Positions 46,501 through 58,621 of a stretch of DNA of 64,000 bases are shown piece by piece. The DNA is taken from contig CM067570.1 in assembly GCA_034336665.1 (NCBI GenBank), positions 20,784,502 through 20,848,501 of the forward strand, in the 5' to 3' direction. Positions within the stretch are counted from its first letter, which is position 1. Every line of letters begins with the position of its first letter. Made by a program: the position numbers and the translations under genes. The DNA is from Luscinia megarhynchos. Its lineage: Eukaryota > Chordata > Aves > Passeriformes > Turdidae. A model generated the notes under the pieces. It searched no databases. It saw only the letters and a program-made list of their open reading frames with translations, and was not told the DNA's origin.

Positions 46501-49500
46501 ATAGTATCACTGCTGTGGTAATTATCTGTTAAAAAAACAAAGAAAATGCACTTAAATATAGGAAAATAGTTGCATGTGTCTAACTTCTGTACTTTTCTAA
46601 ATACACTTACAAGTGTATCTGAACAAGACTATGTTTTCTTGCACCTCATGGCACTGAAAGAGACTAATTTTCCTTGCCTGAGTAACTCAGCTTGTTCACT
46701 TTTTCAAGCATGGACCCCTGCTTCCCATGCAATCCAAAAACATCCCCTCATTGTCCTCCCCTTTCCTCTCACGATCACCAGTGTTGCGGGTTAAGTTCTG
46801 CTCAGGTACCTTTTAATTCCAAAGAGGAATGTGCTCTAATTTACATGCTTTAGCCAACGGGAAGCACCCTATTAATTAGTCTTTCCTTCTAATCATCTGC
46901 CACTGATATCAGAATCCACTCTCAGGCTATTTAGTACTTGTGAAAGTGCCACATGAACAATCCTGAGTGACTCATGGATGCTTTGTCCATAAGAAAGAGA
47001 GGGACAAAACATGACAAATACCTATGGTAGTACACTTCATGCCCTCTGATAAGAGGAACTATTTACTGGCAAAAATGGTAGCTCAGGGTGTTTCAATCTA
47101 TGCTTGTGCTGAGAAGCTTACCATAGTGCAAGCAGTTACTGCTACACAGGTGATGTATATCCTATCTATTACAGGCCAAAAGCCATTAATTATAGGTAAT
47201 AACCATTTTAGATAACTATCATGCTAGAATACAAATTAGTCAGCAGGAAAAGGGCTCTGCAATTAATTACCCCTCCTAAGATTTTTCTTTGAGAAGCCTA
47301 CTCCCTTTTTTTCTTAGTCATAGCTGCCTAAACATGAAGGTCCTTCTCCAAACAAATGTTCCCAGTGGTTCATTACAGAAATACATTTTTGTATAAATCT
47401 ATAAGCACTCTACACTGATAGTTCTATTATAGTAGCCTGACTGAAAGCTACTTAGACATGTAGCCTGGCAGAAGTCTGAAGTGATGAGGGACAGAACACG
47501 TTCATACCTGATGTTTTCCATAAAAAAAGGCAGAGTCAATACTAGCGTTGTTACGTTCACCAACAATTAGCAAGATTCCTACCAGAACTGTTGGGACTCT
47601 GAAAGAACAAAATAGCAAGCACATAACATATTTAGCATACTCCCACTAAGTCAGCAGGCAAGCATTTGAATTAACTTACCCCCATCCAGCTATGATGATG
47701 AACCCGATGGGAATCTTTACTGTTTCTCTCTTCTTCAACAGAAACAAAGAAAAAGATAGAAAACCTAAAAAAACAAACAAAACCAAAAGAAAAGCCTTGT
47801 TTATTATTAAAAAGGGAACTGGTAAGTACAGAGCCTAGAAACTCTATGGTGTGACCTGCTCGATACTTAGAAATATTCTTCTCAGACCTTTAAATAATTT
47901 GTCTGATTGTATTCTGAGAAAGTAAATTAGAACTACCCATTGCCTAAAAAATCATGTTAATAGTGAAACACTGAAAAAATTCCAGGACGTTTTATATTAA
48001 ATATTCACTTATAATAGAAAGGTTGACAAGAGTAAAAAAGATGCCACATGTTCCAAAAGAACATTTTAAGATTCAGGTATTTAGATATTCACAGCAGTTT
48101 TCTATCCCAACACTCTCTAGAAACCAACAAATAGTGTTGTATAAAATTATAATGTTTCTTTAAAAACTGGCTAGTCCTTCATAAAGTCAGTGATAAATCT
48201 AACTAAAAAATTTTGCATGTTTTTGGGTATATAATTCTTTATAAGGGAGTATCTTCTGGAATTACCTATCCTACCCACACCTCAGAAGCTCACAACATTC
48301 TCATGTGGAAGGAAATTCAGTATTTGTGTTAGGCCCCATCAGTCATGAGCTACATACATCAGCTAAACAAATATAACTCACTCCAGAAAAACACCACAGG
48401 AATTAAACCCATAGCTTCTGAACAAAAATATCTTGAATACCCAAAATCTCTTTTTTTAAAATTGTATACGTAAGGTTCTCCAAGTTTCTTGAAGCATCTT
48501 CCAATTCTTTCTATTTCAAATCCTGCATTAATCTTAGGCACACATATTGTTTTTAGAAATTACAATTTCCAGAGGACAGAGGTGTTAAAGCTACTTGGGT
48601 ATTTCCCTTCATTCTGTATTTTCTACTTTTCAATGCACCAGATTTTTAAATCTAGTTAATGCTTAATAATTAAAATCTTAAACACTGCATTAATTTAAAA
48701 CCATCATTAAGACTGATTAGCTGAAGGGCAACCCACCATATTCTCTCTATTTGCTTCTGCCTTGAGAGTAGGCTCTTGTCTCTTGTCACACAACAGCCAG
48801 GCTACTGTATCCAGCAAAGGCAAGCCACACCTGCCCAGGTAGAAGCTTCCAGCAGCAGCAGTGCCTAATACTAAACCTCAGCACAACTTACAGGTACCCC
48901 CATTTGTAGAACTACAAACGGGAGTGAAAGGAACAAGTACTCCAAAGAATATAATAACATTATTGTAGGACATTATTCTTTCACTGCAGTACCTAGGCTG
49001 TGCCTACAGAAATCATACCTGTCCATAGGTAGGTGCTATAAAGTGAGCTGTAGAGGAATATAAATACGAGGATCTGTATGGTGATGTCATTCTCTTTAAC
49101 AGTGAAATTCCATGCCACCATTCCAATGCAAGCAACAAACTGGAAAGGAAAGTAAGATACCATCATTTAAACTGGGAAAGCAGAATGACAAGAAAAACTG
49201 AACAGCAAGCTATATACCTGCAGTAAGCTTTAAACTCCACCCCCAGATACACCAGAGGGTGATTTTATGAACTGGACACTCCATTTTGCAGTAAAGCACT
49301 ACCAACAGTAAATTCAGTATTACAGTTGTGTCACTGGACTATGCTGCCTTATTTTCAGGGGGGATTTTTGACAGCAAGCATAGAGTTCATATAAACTAGG
49401 AGTAAGACAAATCAGGTAAACCCCCCAACTTCAAATATCTTATAGTAAGTAAAATGGTGATGGTTTTTGGCAAGTACAAACCATTTACCTAAATTGATCT

Positions 49501-52500
49501 GCACATGAAACTGAGGTTAACTGGTATTTGTTCAGCCAAGAATTACACACCAATTGTCACCCAGTTATATTGCATATATGATAATTTTAGCACTGAAAGA
49601 AACTGAAAAGATAGGCTGAAGTAATGTGGAAACAGTAACATAGTAGTTCAATTTATTTTTTTTTAAGTTGAAAGCTAGCTTTGTTGTTTCAGAACAGAAG
49701 CACCTGCAGTTCTCATACATGACATTTTTCAAATGTGACTCCATGATAAGAGCTCAGAGAGTTTACTATATATAGACAAAGATATTTCTAAAAAAAACTA
49801 TAGAACACTTCAGAAAGCACTACCACACAGATGTATTACAAGCACAGGCTGTTCCAGTTGTGCAGTTGACTTCAAGGGAATAAGGAGCATGTACTCTGTA
49901 GTTCTCTCAGATTAAATAACAATTAAAATTAATCCAGAGCCACTTGGCTTTGGCCTTCCCTAGCCACCAGCCATGCATTCCCACAAAGCCTTGCACATCC
50001 TGGCACCAGCATTTGCACCTGCTGATCCCTCAGCAAGAGCTTCAGGGGCATAAACCAGTACAGGGATTATTTTTCTATTTAGTTCCTTGAATTGGGTCAC
50101 TATAGAGTCAAACACAGGCGGCAGCTGCTGCTCTCCTGGTATTGCCAGCTTCAGGTGGGTATAAGTTGAAACAGAAGTGCACTCAACAGTATTGGGCAAT
50201 AACTAAGAAAACACTTCAAAAGCCACTCTCCATTCTGATTGTTTATAGTTCTGTTTAGAAATCACAGTGCCCACATTAACTATCATTTTCTTCAAGGGTG
50301 TTTTTCAGGGCACAGAAATTGTTTAGACAAATCACACATTAGATTCACCTGCCCTCCACAGTTGGCTATGAAGATCTCACTGTAGAAACCAAACATACAA
50401 AATTAAAAAAACAAAAAAAACTTAAATCCTAAAACTTACACAACAGCATTTTCCTAACTACTGACCTGAGCAACAAGCAGATTTGTTGTAATCATATGAG
50501 GAAGCTGTTTGTATTTCTTACTCAGAACAACAACAGTAAGAGACCAGGTCTGTAACACACAAGAAGAAAAATTAATTTAAGAATAAAACAAAACCCAAAA
50601 GATAAGTATTTTGGCAGATAATGGTGAAATTAAATATACAACTGATCTTGGCAACATGTCTGCTACAGGATGCTGCCAGCCTCTGTGCCTCAGCAGCTGC
50701 ATCAGAAAAAGCAATGCATCTTTATGCTCTCATGTTGATGAAGTATTTCCAGGAAAGACCAAGAACTTGCCTGGAGCACACAGAAGGCCTGTTAGTTCCT
50801 CAGGACATAAATGACCACAGTTTAGCCTGGCAACTTAGAATTTAAAATCCACAACAACCTCCTCTGAATCTCCCAAAATGATCTGACAGCAAGAGATAGC
50901 ATTTACTTCTGGCTTTCCTTCAGGCACAGTTTCAAGACAACAGGACTTCAGTGAGACAACTTCAGAAAATTCTAACTCCTTCCAATATGGATGTTTTTAT
51001 TTGAAAAAAGCAAATAAAATAATCATACTATCTATACTTTGTATAAAACCAAAACAAAATTCACATTGGTCCTCTGGATTACCAACTCAGTTTTTAAGAA
51101 AAGAATTTCTAGTAAAGGAATTTGATAAACATAAATTTTTCAGGTTAAACTATTTCATTAATGCTCATTAAGACTTCATTAAACAAATATGCCCTGACAT
51201 TTCTGGAGCTGAAGTTTGTACACAGCCTTCATTACTGTGACATCCAAGCACTTCACTTGGCTTGATGTAACTCGTCTCTGTGGTGTAAGCTGGTACTTTA
51301 ATTCCCTCACACCCTGTTATTAAAAAAAGAAAACAAACCTAAGAAAAAAAACATCTCAAGCTTTGCACTAAATGCTCTAATTCAGTCACTCATCTTTCTC
51401 TACAGTGCAGCTTTCCAGCAGACCCACTGCTCAATCAAGATGTTTAACTCCTTCCTCCTGCTGCAGGAGGATGTGATGAGGCAATGCAGCTCAGCGTGAC
51501 TCAGTTTGCTGCTTACGCACCGGCTGCCCCGAGCCCTGTGCCTTGTGTCTCACCCACCAGAGAGAGGAGGCTGACGATGCTGATGTCAAAGCTGACGTTC
51601 TGGAGAGCAGCTGCCAGGGGGTTGGGGTCCATGGATGGGATGGTCAGCAGCCATGCAGAAACATACATTATGGGGGCAGACACAAACGTGCTTATCACCA
51701 TGCCTGAGGTAATCTGCCAAGAGTCAAGCATAAACAACAACGAAATCACATCTCAAGCTAAATAATCTGCTTTCAGGTAAAACTGGACTTTTGAATTAAA
51801 CATACCCAGGCCTTTAACAAATAACGAGTTGTTTCTATAATGAATTATTTAGAATTTGAGCCAGAAAGGATCTGGTTTATACACACAGCTAAACTGAAAA
51901 TTTTAACAAGCTTCTGAAATAGCAGTAGAGAGTTTCCCACTGCAGATTTCTACAGATCTTTTTCATGTGTGTCAAACATAATAATGACTGCAGTCTAGGG
52001 GTGAATTTACACTGTCACAATTTGTTTTTTGATATAAATATAAGACCATAAATAACTAAAAAAACCCCATGTAGCTATGCAAATATTAATATGCACCAAT
52101 TCATGAGAAGAAACCATATATATTTACAAGTGATTTCTAGTTTGGCTTCTCATTATCTACTTTCTATAATTTGCACAGTGATGGAAGTGTGAATTGTTAC
52201 TCATACTAGATACTCTGCTTTAAAGAGATTTTCTAAGTTCATAGGGCATAAAATTCCAAAATACAAAGCATTAAAAAAATGCAAATTAACAAAAATGTGT
52301 TAATGTCACTTCAAGTGGAAGAAATAATTCTAAAATTTCTGTTTTAAGTTGAAAAATAATTGGTACTCGCTACTAAATACATATAAAAAAAGTAAAATGT
52401 TTTCTAAGATTTAACTGAATCAATTAAAGCTTAAGATCTTTCATAAATTTTTCAGCTTTAAACTGACACTATTCTTACTGAAGTCAGTAATTTTTTTTCC

Positions 52501-55500
52501 CCTATAAAAACATCTCAAAGATAAGGTCTTTGAAAAAAACAGACAAAAACATAACCCCAAAAAACAAAGTCTTTATATCTAAAGTTACCCTAGCTCTTTC
52601 TACTAGAGTCACAAATTTCAAAAAAGGACTACCAAGACACTTAAGACATAAGGAAAGATCATGAGAGTACAAATAATTCTAAGATATCTATACTACAGAA
52701 AAGCAAATTCCTCAAGCCCACTTATTTTTTTATTTCATCAACAAAGTTAAGCTCAAGTTAGGACATATTTGGAAAAGTTTAACTACATACAATTCCTACT
52801 TCCATATTAAATTGACTTGCAAATATTGCGACACCAGGTGCTGCTGGAAAAACTCCATAAAGAAATGCATAGTTTGACAAACTGGTGTGATTGACCACGC
52901 TGTCACTCTTGTCCAAGAGCTCCACCATCTCTCTGCAGAGAAATGGCATCATGAGCCTGAAAGAGAAGGGGAAAAGTAATTGAAAAAATATTACTCAACC
53001 TATAACAAGACTCTTCTTTACCCAGAAAATTAATAAACAGGAAATTTAAGGCTTGTTTGAATACTACATATGAAAAGCAAAATACTGACATCACTTTGAA
53101 TGATTGCCTTTATTGTTATCAAAATATTTACCAGCTGCTTAACAATATTACATAACAAATTACATTAAAATAAAAAGGACAAACATGACAACAAACTCGG
53201 GTACAGAAGCAGCTTCCCTGATTGAAGTTTGTACAAAGAATGTATCTGCACAAATTTAGAGCAGCAAAACATTAAAAACCCTCTCATTTTTCAACTGTCA
53301 CAGTAATAGCAGCTACAAGCAGTCAGCAGCTCTGAAATTCAGTCCACCTTTCTGCAAGCTGTCTGAAATACAATAAGGGCTCAAGCTTAAGGATCCCATG
53401 CCAAAAGTTTTGGCCAGCAAGCTGCCAGCATCAAGGCTATTTCAGCAGTAGCCCAGATTTCACCCACTCAGTGTAAGCCTTACACAAGTTTACAGTAAAG
53501 CAAAGTGGTAACATTAAAACTCAATGTTTTTCATTTTTTCTTCATTATAAAATTTGTCATTAAGCTGGTTTACAGACTAGGTCTTTAACTTCCCTGGTTA
53601 GTTGTGCTTGATACTCAAAGGCACTTTCAAATTTTACAATATAAACCTAAGAACCAAACATTCTATTATGTTACTTTTGTAGTTCTGTAGGAAATAAAGT
53701 ATTTCTTATTAAATAAATATATATTCCCTGAGATATATTCAAGGGAAGATAATGATAGTATAAGTTCTAAATAGAACTTGGCATTTATACATGCTTAAAA
53801 TCAAGCAGTTTCAGAGCATAAAGTGACCATTTTTACTCTTCCAATATAGCAGCTTCAAAGACTTACAAAGATAAAGCAAGGAAAACCAACTAATTTGGAG
53901 ATGCATTGTTTAAGCCAAATAACATACAAATACTAATCAAATATACTTAAACTTACTACTGTCTAACTATTTATTCAGTAAATTTTAATTTATGCTACTA
54001 TTTTCCCAAATACCAAATTCACAACAGATGGCCTGCTGGCAGTCCATGAATGGACAGCACCCCTGACTTTCTTTTTCTGCAGAGCTGACAGCAGGTTTTT
54101 AGTCTACTAAATTTCCTTTAAAAATTAACAGTTGTATTTTACCAAAGAGTTTGGGAAGCTCTCACTCAAAATACTGGAAGTGAAATGTACTATCATTACA
54201 AGGATTTTTAGAGAAAAGACGTCTGACCAGGGTATTCAGAGCTCAAAACATCTAGAGAACAAAATAATAAAAAAACATAAATTGAACTTACAGTTTAGCT
54301 GTGATGAGAAGGATCAGTGCAACAAACATACCCTTTGTCAGTTTTTTTGTTTGTCCCACCATAGTCAGTCCAAGATAAAAAAGTGCAGAGCCAGAAAATG
54401 AACTTCCTAGTCCATCAAGGAAGTTTTCAAGGTATTCAGGAATTTTCTGACCAAGAATAAAGTTTGAGGCAATTCCTATGAAGACCATGAATACAATTGG
54501 GTTCTGCAAAACTCGAAGGAGTGCTAGGCCCACTATTTTGATTTTGCTCTGTGACACAGTGCGATTATTCCTCCACTTCTGGATTTCACAGAAGATAAAC
54601 CCCAAGGGGTTTAGCATCATAAGAGATATTGGAGCCACTAGGTAAATGTACTGGAGATACTCAGGGTAAGTGGTTTGATATAAAGCTTCAACTAGAAGAC
54701 AGGAAATGAAGAGTTATAAGTGATAACATTTCAGCAGAAAAATACGTTGAAATATTGAAATTAAATTTTGCTCTCTGAAAACTAAAGAAAATTATTTAAG
54801 TTTCCTCCAGAAGGAACTGAAGGAATCCATTTAATTAACAATCAATATAAGATAATGCAAGAAGAGAAATATCTCTAAATATATTAGGCCACAGTTATCT
54901 AAAGAACACATTAAAGACCAGATTAACTATCCAATACTATTTAATCATCCTACAATTAGTCAACATTTACAGAAAAAAAAGAAAGAAAACAATTTAACAA
55001 TTCTATATTTTCTTTGAGCCATCCCAAATGCTGGAAAAATTTTGGCTGTATTTCTGACTTGCCTTTCCTCCCCAGAAACATGACAGTTGTGGAGAATTAA
55101 ATGCACCTTTGCAGGATACAAGTTGCTTCCCATCTTAAGGGAGGCTCACTTGTCTGGAATTTAATCAGTTTTCAATGAATAAGTCAGGTGTGACCTTTCT
55201 ACATTGATTCAATACAACACAACAAACCAACAACCAGAAAAAAAAAAAGTTTATCACAGTTATTGGTCCATTCTCTGGGACTACTTAGGACAAGAATTAC
55301 TGCTGCAGTTATGGTCCCTCAAGGAACTCTAAATCATGAGCCTTTGTTTTCATTACTGCTACATACTTCTGAGCCAAAGTAGAATTGCTTCTTATTTCAA
55401 GTTTATTTCAAGTCTTATTTAAAGTGCTTATTTGAAGTACTAAAGGCACTTCAAAAGCAATGAAAATACTTCAGAAACATATACAAGATTCAATTCTAAT

Positions 55501-58500
55501 GTGAATTTAAAAAACACCCGAATGCTTTAAGAGTAGAATGTTCTCTTTTACCTGACTTATAATTGCTACATTTAATAATTTTCTTGTTATTAGTAATCAT
55601 CAATAATATACTATAGGTGTTAATAGCATGTCAATTGTAATACAGGAATATATGGTTAATTGTATCATAATTATTATATATATAATGTATTAGATATATA
55701 CTATGCATACGGTTCATAATTATTATTAACAACATTATTAACCTTTTCTGAAAAAGCTTTTTCTCATGACTACATTTTTCAAAATCCAAAAGAGTTTTAC
55801 CTTCGTATTATTCAAGCCCCTGGAATGACAGGAACTTCCAAGTACTAAATCAGCACTCACTTTGAACAGTGAGGGCTTTAGACAAATAAACCAACATTCT
55901 CAACTAGCTGATTTCTTGCATAGAAAGGTGTTTTTATTTTTACAGTCTATTATTAAAGTACACGTACAAAAACTACCTGTACTAAAATCCTAAATGGACT
56001 GCTGAAAAGAAGTACCAAGTTTGGGGTTAGTTATTGCATTTAACAAGGCAGTTTTAAGCATTAAATACATCCTAGTAATCAAAACCACTTTAAACATCCT
56101 GGACACTTTTTATGTAAATAGGTTTTTTCCTAAAAGCTGAGACTGATGTTTTATGTTGCTTTATATAGAATGCCCATGACACTCGAACACAACTCCACAT
56201 GTCATGTGTAAGTAATGTCTGAGTGAAAAACTTTAAAAATCTTTACTTTCTGGTAAAATGAAGCTGCATTCTTAAGACAATAAATTAAGGTCTTTAAGTA
56301 CTTTAAATCATGTATTATGTCTGAATGCATTTTACTGGGTACAAAAAGTAGAATTAGATCACTGAGTCAGTGGGTGAAAAAAAAATAAGAATTCACTCTT
56401 AAGGAATTGTTAAGACAGTATAAATAATCCACAACTTCTACCACTGATGAAAAGTTTTCTTTTTATTTAAATCATGGTGTCTGCATGCTGATAAAAAAAT
56501 TGAAATCAAAGATTTTTTAAAACCAATTCTCCATGTCCCAGCTGCTCAAAAGTACATATAAATCACATGCTAGCTGTCCATGCTCAATACAATGAGTATG
56601 ATTAAAGTCACAGTGACTGTCACCCACACAACACCTCTGCTACACCAGTGCTTTAGCACACAGCTCTAGAGAATACCTGAATCTGTTTGGCAGAGTTGTA
56701 CCATTATTACCCAGTAATAAAAAACCCCAAAGCTTTCTATCATAGTAATTCTGTCCACATCAGGGGTGTGCCACCAAACCTCTCTGCCAGTTGGTTCTTT
56801 TTCACTCCAACATCACTTTTTAATCTAGAACTGTCATAACCATGGTAACAGAAAAACAGTGATAAGCTTCAAATATTTTACCTGTGTTTTGATTTCCCTA
56901 TTTGCATATATTTTCAAATGACAAAAAACAGCACAGTAAAGAAATAATAAGGAATAATAGTAATGTATTGAAGAAATTACATGGGATAAAGCCTCAGGAA
57001 TGATTAAGAGTTCAAACTGCCTTTTTAAACTAGTGTTGGTTTAGTGCACAATTTGTCAATATTGGTTTTTTTTCCATTACAAATTTCCACTGCTACAGCA
57101 TTTAAAAGTATTTTTTCATTAAAAGATCAAGCTTTGTTCAAAACACTACCTCTGTCAACATGAAAAACAGAAAGGCATTCTTTGTTGACCAGTCCTGCAA
57201 ACACTTCAGAGAAGCTTGGGTAATATTTTACTAATAGCAAAAAGTTTGCACAGGTGACAGCATAAACCAAATACCAGTGAAAGTTTGGGGATGGGAGAAG
57301 GGAAAGGACAAGAGGAAATAAACCTCAAGAGCCTACAATGTTTCTGCTGCAGTAACTATTCCAGTAAAGTTCTAAATGGTGTAGATTTTGGCAAGATCAT
57401 AGATACAAAAAATATAAATTGTATCTTAAAAATCATTGAGTACCCGAAGAAATATGCAATCTTACAAGAAAGTAAAAGTAGAAAAAATGTTCTAACCACA
57501 ATACAATGGAAATACATTCAGAGGCCCCCAAAATACACATATCAAAAAAAAAGAGAAACTCTAATTGGCATCTAAAATGCATACCAACAAACAGAGACAT
57601 AATCCTCACAGCCCCATTTGTGGCATACTTTTGATTTCCTTTCAAGAGGAATAAATCTCAGGTTTGCGAGAGAAACTCAGTATTTTCGTCTAAAAAACAC
57701 ATGCAATTGCATTTGTCTAAATTTTATACATATCAAGCAGATTTTAGGATTCTCCTAAGCATGCTACCCTGGAATAAGGAGAAAAATACTGTTAATTCCT
57801 AATGTAATCTAAAATATGCATCTACTTGTTACATATAATCTGGAATTGCATATTTGACCTTTCCTTTGTAATTGTATTTTCAATTATGTAATCAAACATC
57901 TTGCTTTTTGTATTGCTAGAACCAACTTGCTCTCTTTTTTCAGTTTTAATCTTTCCTAGATGATGAGTAGTCTCAAAGAGAATTTGAGAGGCACTTCAAA
58001 AATTATTTCAATTGCATGGAACTTCAATTCAAAAGTCAATTTCAAATTATGGAAATATAAAAGCAAACATGTGTAGAACAGTGACAATTAATTTTAAAGA
58101 AGAAAACATACTTACCTATCGGATATCCCAGTGCAAAGTCATTGCTTTGTGTAGCAAAAATAGGGAACAAACCTGCTTTGCTAAATCGGTTCTCAGGACT
58201 GGCTACTAACAACGTTAAAACACAGACTAAAAAAAACACAGCAGCTTTGGCAACTAAAACACTGTACAGGAAGGACCAATTCACATTAGAAAAATTAAGT
58301 ACCACCATGTTTTTGAACAGTAAAGCCGGGAGTGCAAAACGGGACACAAAATTTCCCAGTCCTTTGGCCTGAGTTGATGTGATAATGTTGGCTCTTCCAG
58401 CTATGTAGCCACAAAGAATTATTCCAAAGCATTCCAACAGGGCTGGGAAAAGCCTGCTTATTGACATAGAAGGAGGACCACCAGTGGTATTGAGTTCAGG

Positions 58501-58575
58501 GTGTCCAGGCAAAGAAAGAGACATGTTAGCTGAAGATGAGAGGTTCTGTGCAGTGAAGTCTGAATAGCTATCCAT
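38155..58575 (-). CDS. GPR155: Integral membrane protein GPR155 / LYCHOS (lysosomal cholesterol sensor)
   Basis: Fifteen coding exons in transcript order are 58116..58575, 54292..54691, 52791..52956, 51558..51713, 50466..50549, 49019..49139, 47680..47764, 47508..47598, 46252..46525, 45512..45613, 43674..43807, 42029..42124, 41237..41301, 40408..40545 and 38155..38377. They total 2595 nt and 864 residues (human about 870), all in frame. Residues about 36-400 form the PIN/auxin-efflux-like permease half (FPALLECFGIILCGYIAGR, then SNDFALGYPI). Residues about 395-745 form the GPCR-like seven-helix half with a long Ser/Glu/Cys-rich loop (about 545-670). A DEP domain ends the protein (about 763-855). 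Candidate N-glycosylation sites are Asn11, Asn17 and Asn29. In human cells the protein sits in the lysosomal membrane, senses cholesterol and restrains GATOR1 to permit mTORC1 activation. The C-terminal tail after the DEP domain is only about 10 residues, shorter than I remember for human. Confidence 0.96.
39034..39077. repeat. Tandem duplication of a 22 nt unit in GPR155 intron 14
   Basis: Units at 39034-39055 and 39056-39077 match at 20 of 22 positions; both begin GGTTATCTAAAATC. There is no visible function; it is probably a simple replication-slippage duplication. Confidence 0.85.
42125..43673 (-). other. GPR155: GPR155 introns 10-13: content
   Basis: Intron 11 occupies 42125-43673. Neighbouring introns are 40546-41236, 41302-42028 and 43808-45511. 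All are AT-rich with canonical GT-AG ends, and I found no repeat family or nested gene in them. Confidence 0.7.
46252..46525 (-). CDS. GPR155: GPR155 exon 9: transmembrane segment and repeat-bearing loop
   Basis: This exon encodes residues 522-612. It begins with a hydrophobic helix (ITTAVILFVSILMSGISLM), followed by Arg/Ser/Glu-rich polar sequence and three copies of an eight-residue SSPESSAQ repeat at about 584-607. The acceptor is TTAACAG at 46528-46526, and the donor is GTAGAC at 46251. The repeat lies in the cytosol- or lumen-facing loop, which is poorly conserved in the family, so it is tolerated in frame. Confidence 0.92.
46269..46340. repeat. GPR155: In-frame 24 bp coding minisatellite, three copies
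   Basis: Units at 46269-46292, 46293-46316 and 46317-46340 differ at only one position across three copies (A/T in the first). The plus-strand unit starts TGTGCAGAAGATTCTGG. Because 24 is a multiple of three, copy-number change adds or removes eight residues without a frameshift. Confidence 0.95.
47765..49018 (-). other. GPR155: GPR155 introns 5-9: content
   Basis: Intron 6 occupies 47765-49018. Neighbours are 45614-46251, 46526-47507, 47599-47679 (only 81 bp), 49140-50465 and 50550-51557. They are ordinary AT-rich introns. Small open frames near 49960-50199 and 50611-50845 lack any family resemblance. Confidence 0.7.
54692..58115 (-). other. GPR155: GPR155 introns 1-3 of the coding part: content
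   Basis: The largest intron here is 54692-58115 (3.4 kb), with 51714-52790 and 52957-54291 further along the gene. A very AT-rich stretch with TA-rich runs lies at about 55560-55745. No mobile element was recognised. Confidence 0.7.
58116..58575 (-). CDS. GPR155: GPR155 first coding exon
   Basis: This exon encodes residues 1-153 and ends in a GTAAGT donor. A polar, glycosylatable N-terminus precedes PPSMSISRLFPALLECFGI, the conserved start of the permease half, and the exon contains about four hydrophobic helices. The start at 58575 has A at -3 and G at +4 and is the first in-frame ATG after the acceptor at 58622. The residues before PPSMS differ strongly from human, as expected for this variable segment. 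Confidence 0.92.
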
Positions 58576-58621
58576 TTCCTCTGACCACCTCTTCCAAAAG
58601 AAGAGTGTGAAATGATCTCAT
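58568..58621 (-). promoter_or_regulatory. GPR155: Upstream ORF overlapping the GPR155 start codon
   Basis: The exon that carries the main start begins at 58621 with ATG (acceptor TTTTACAG). That ATG opens a 17-codon frame ending in TAG at 58570-58568, which overlaps the main ATG at 58575-58573 (ATGGATAG). Such overlap favours termination-reinitiation or leaky scanning and usually lowers translation of the main frame. It depends on the predicted acceptor being used. Confidence 0.6.

Noticed and set aside
49960..50199. 79-codon minus-strand open frame in a GPR155 intron
   Set aside because: No homology is recognised and it is not needed by the exon chain, whose phases close without it.
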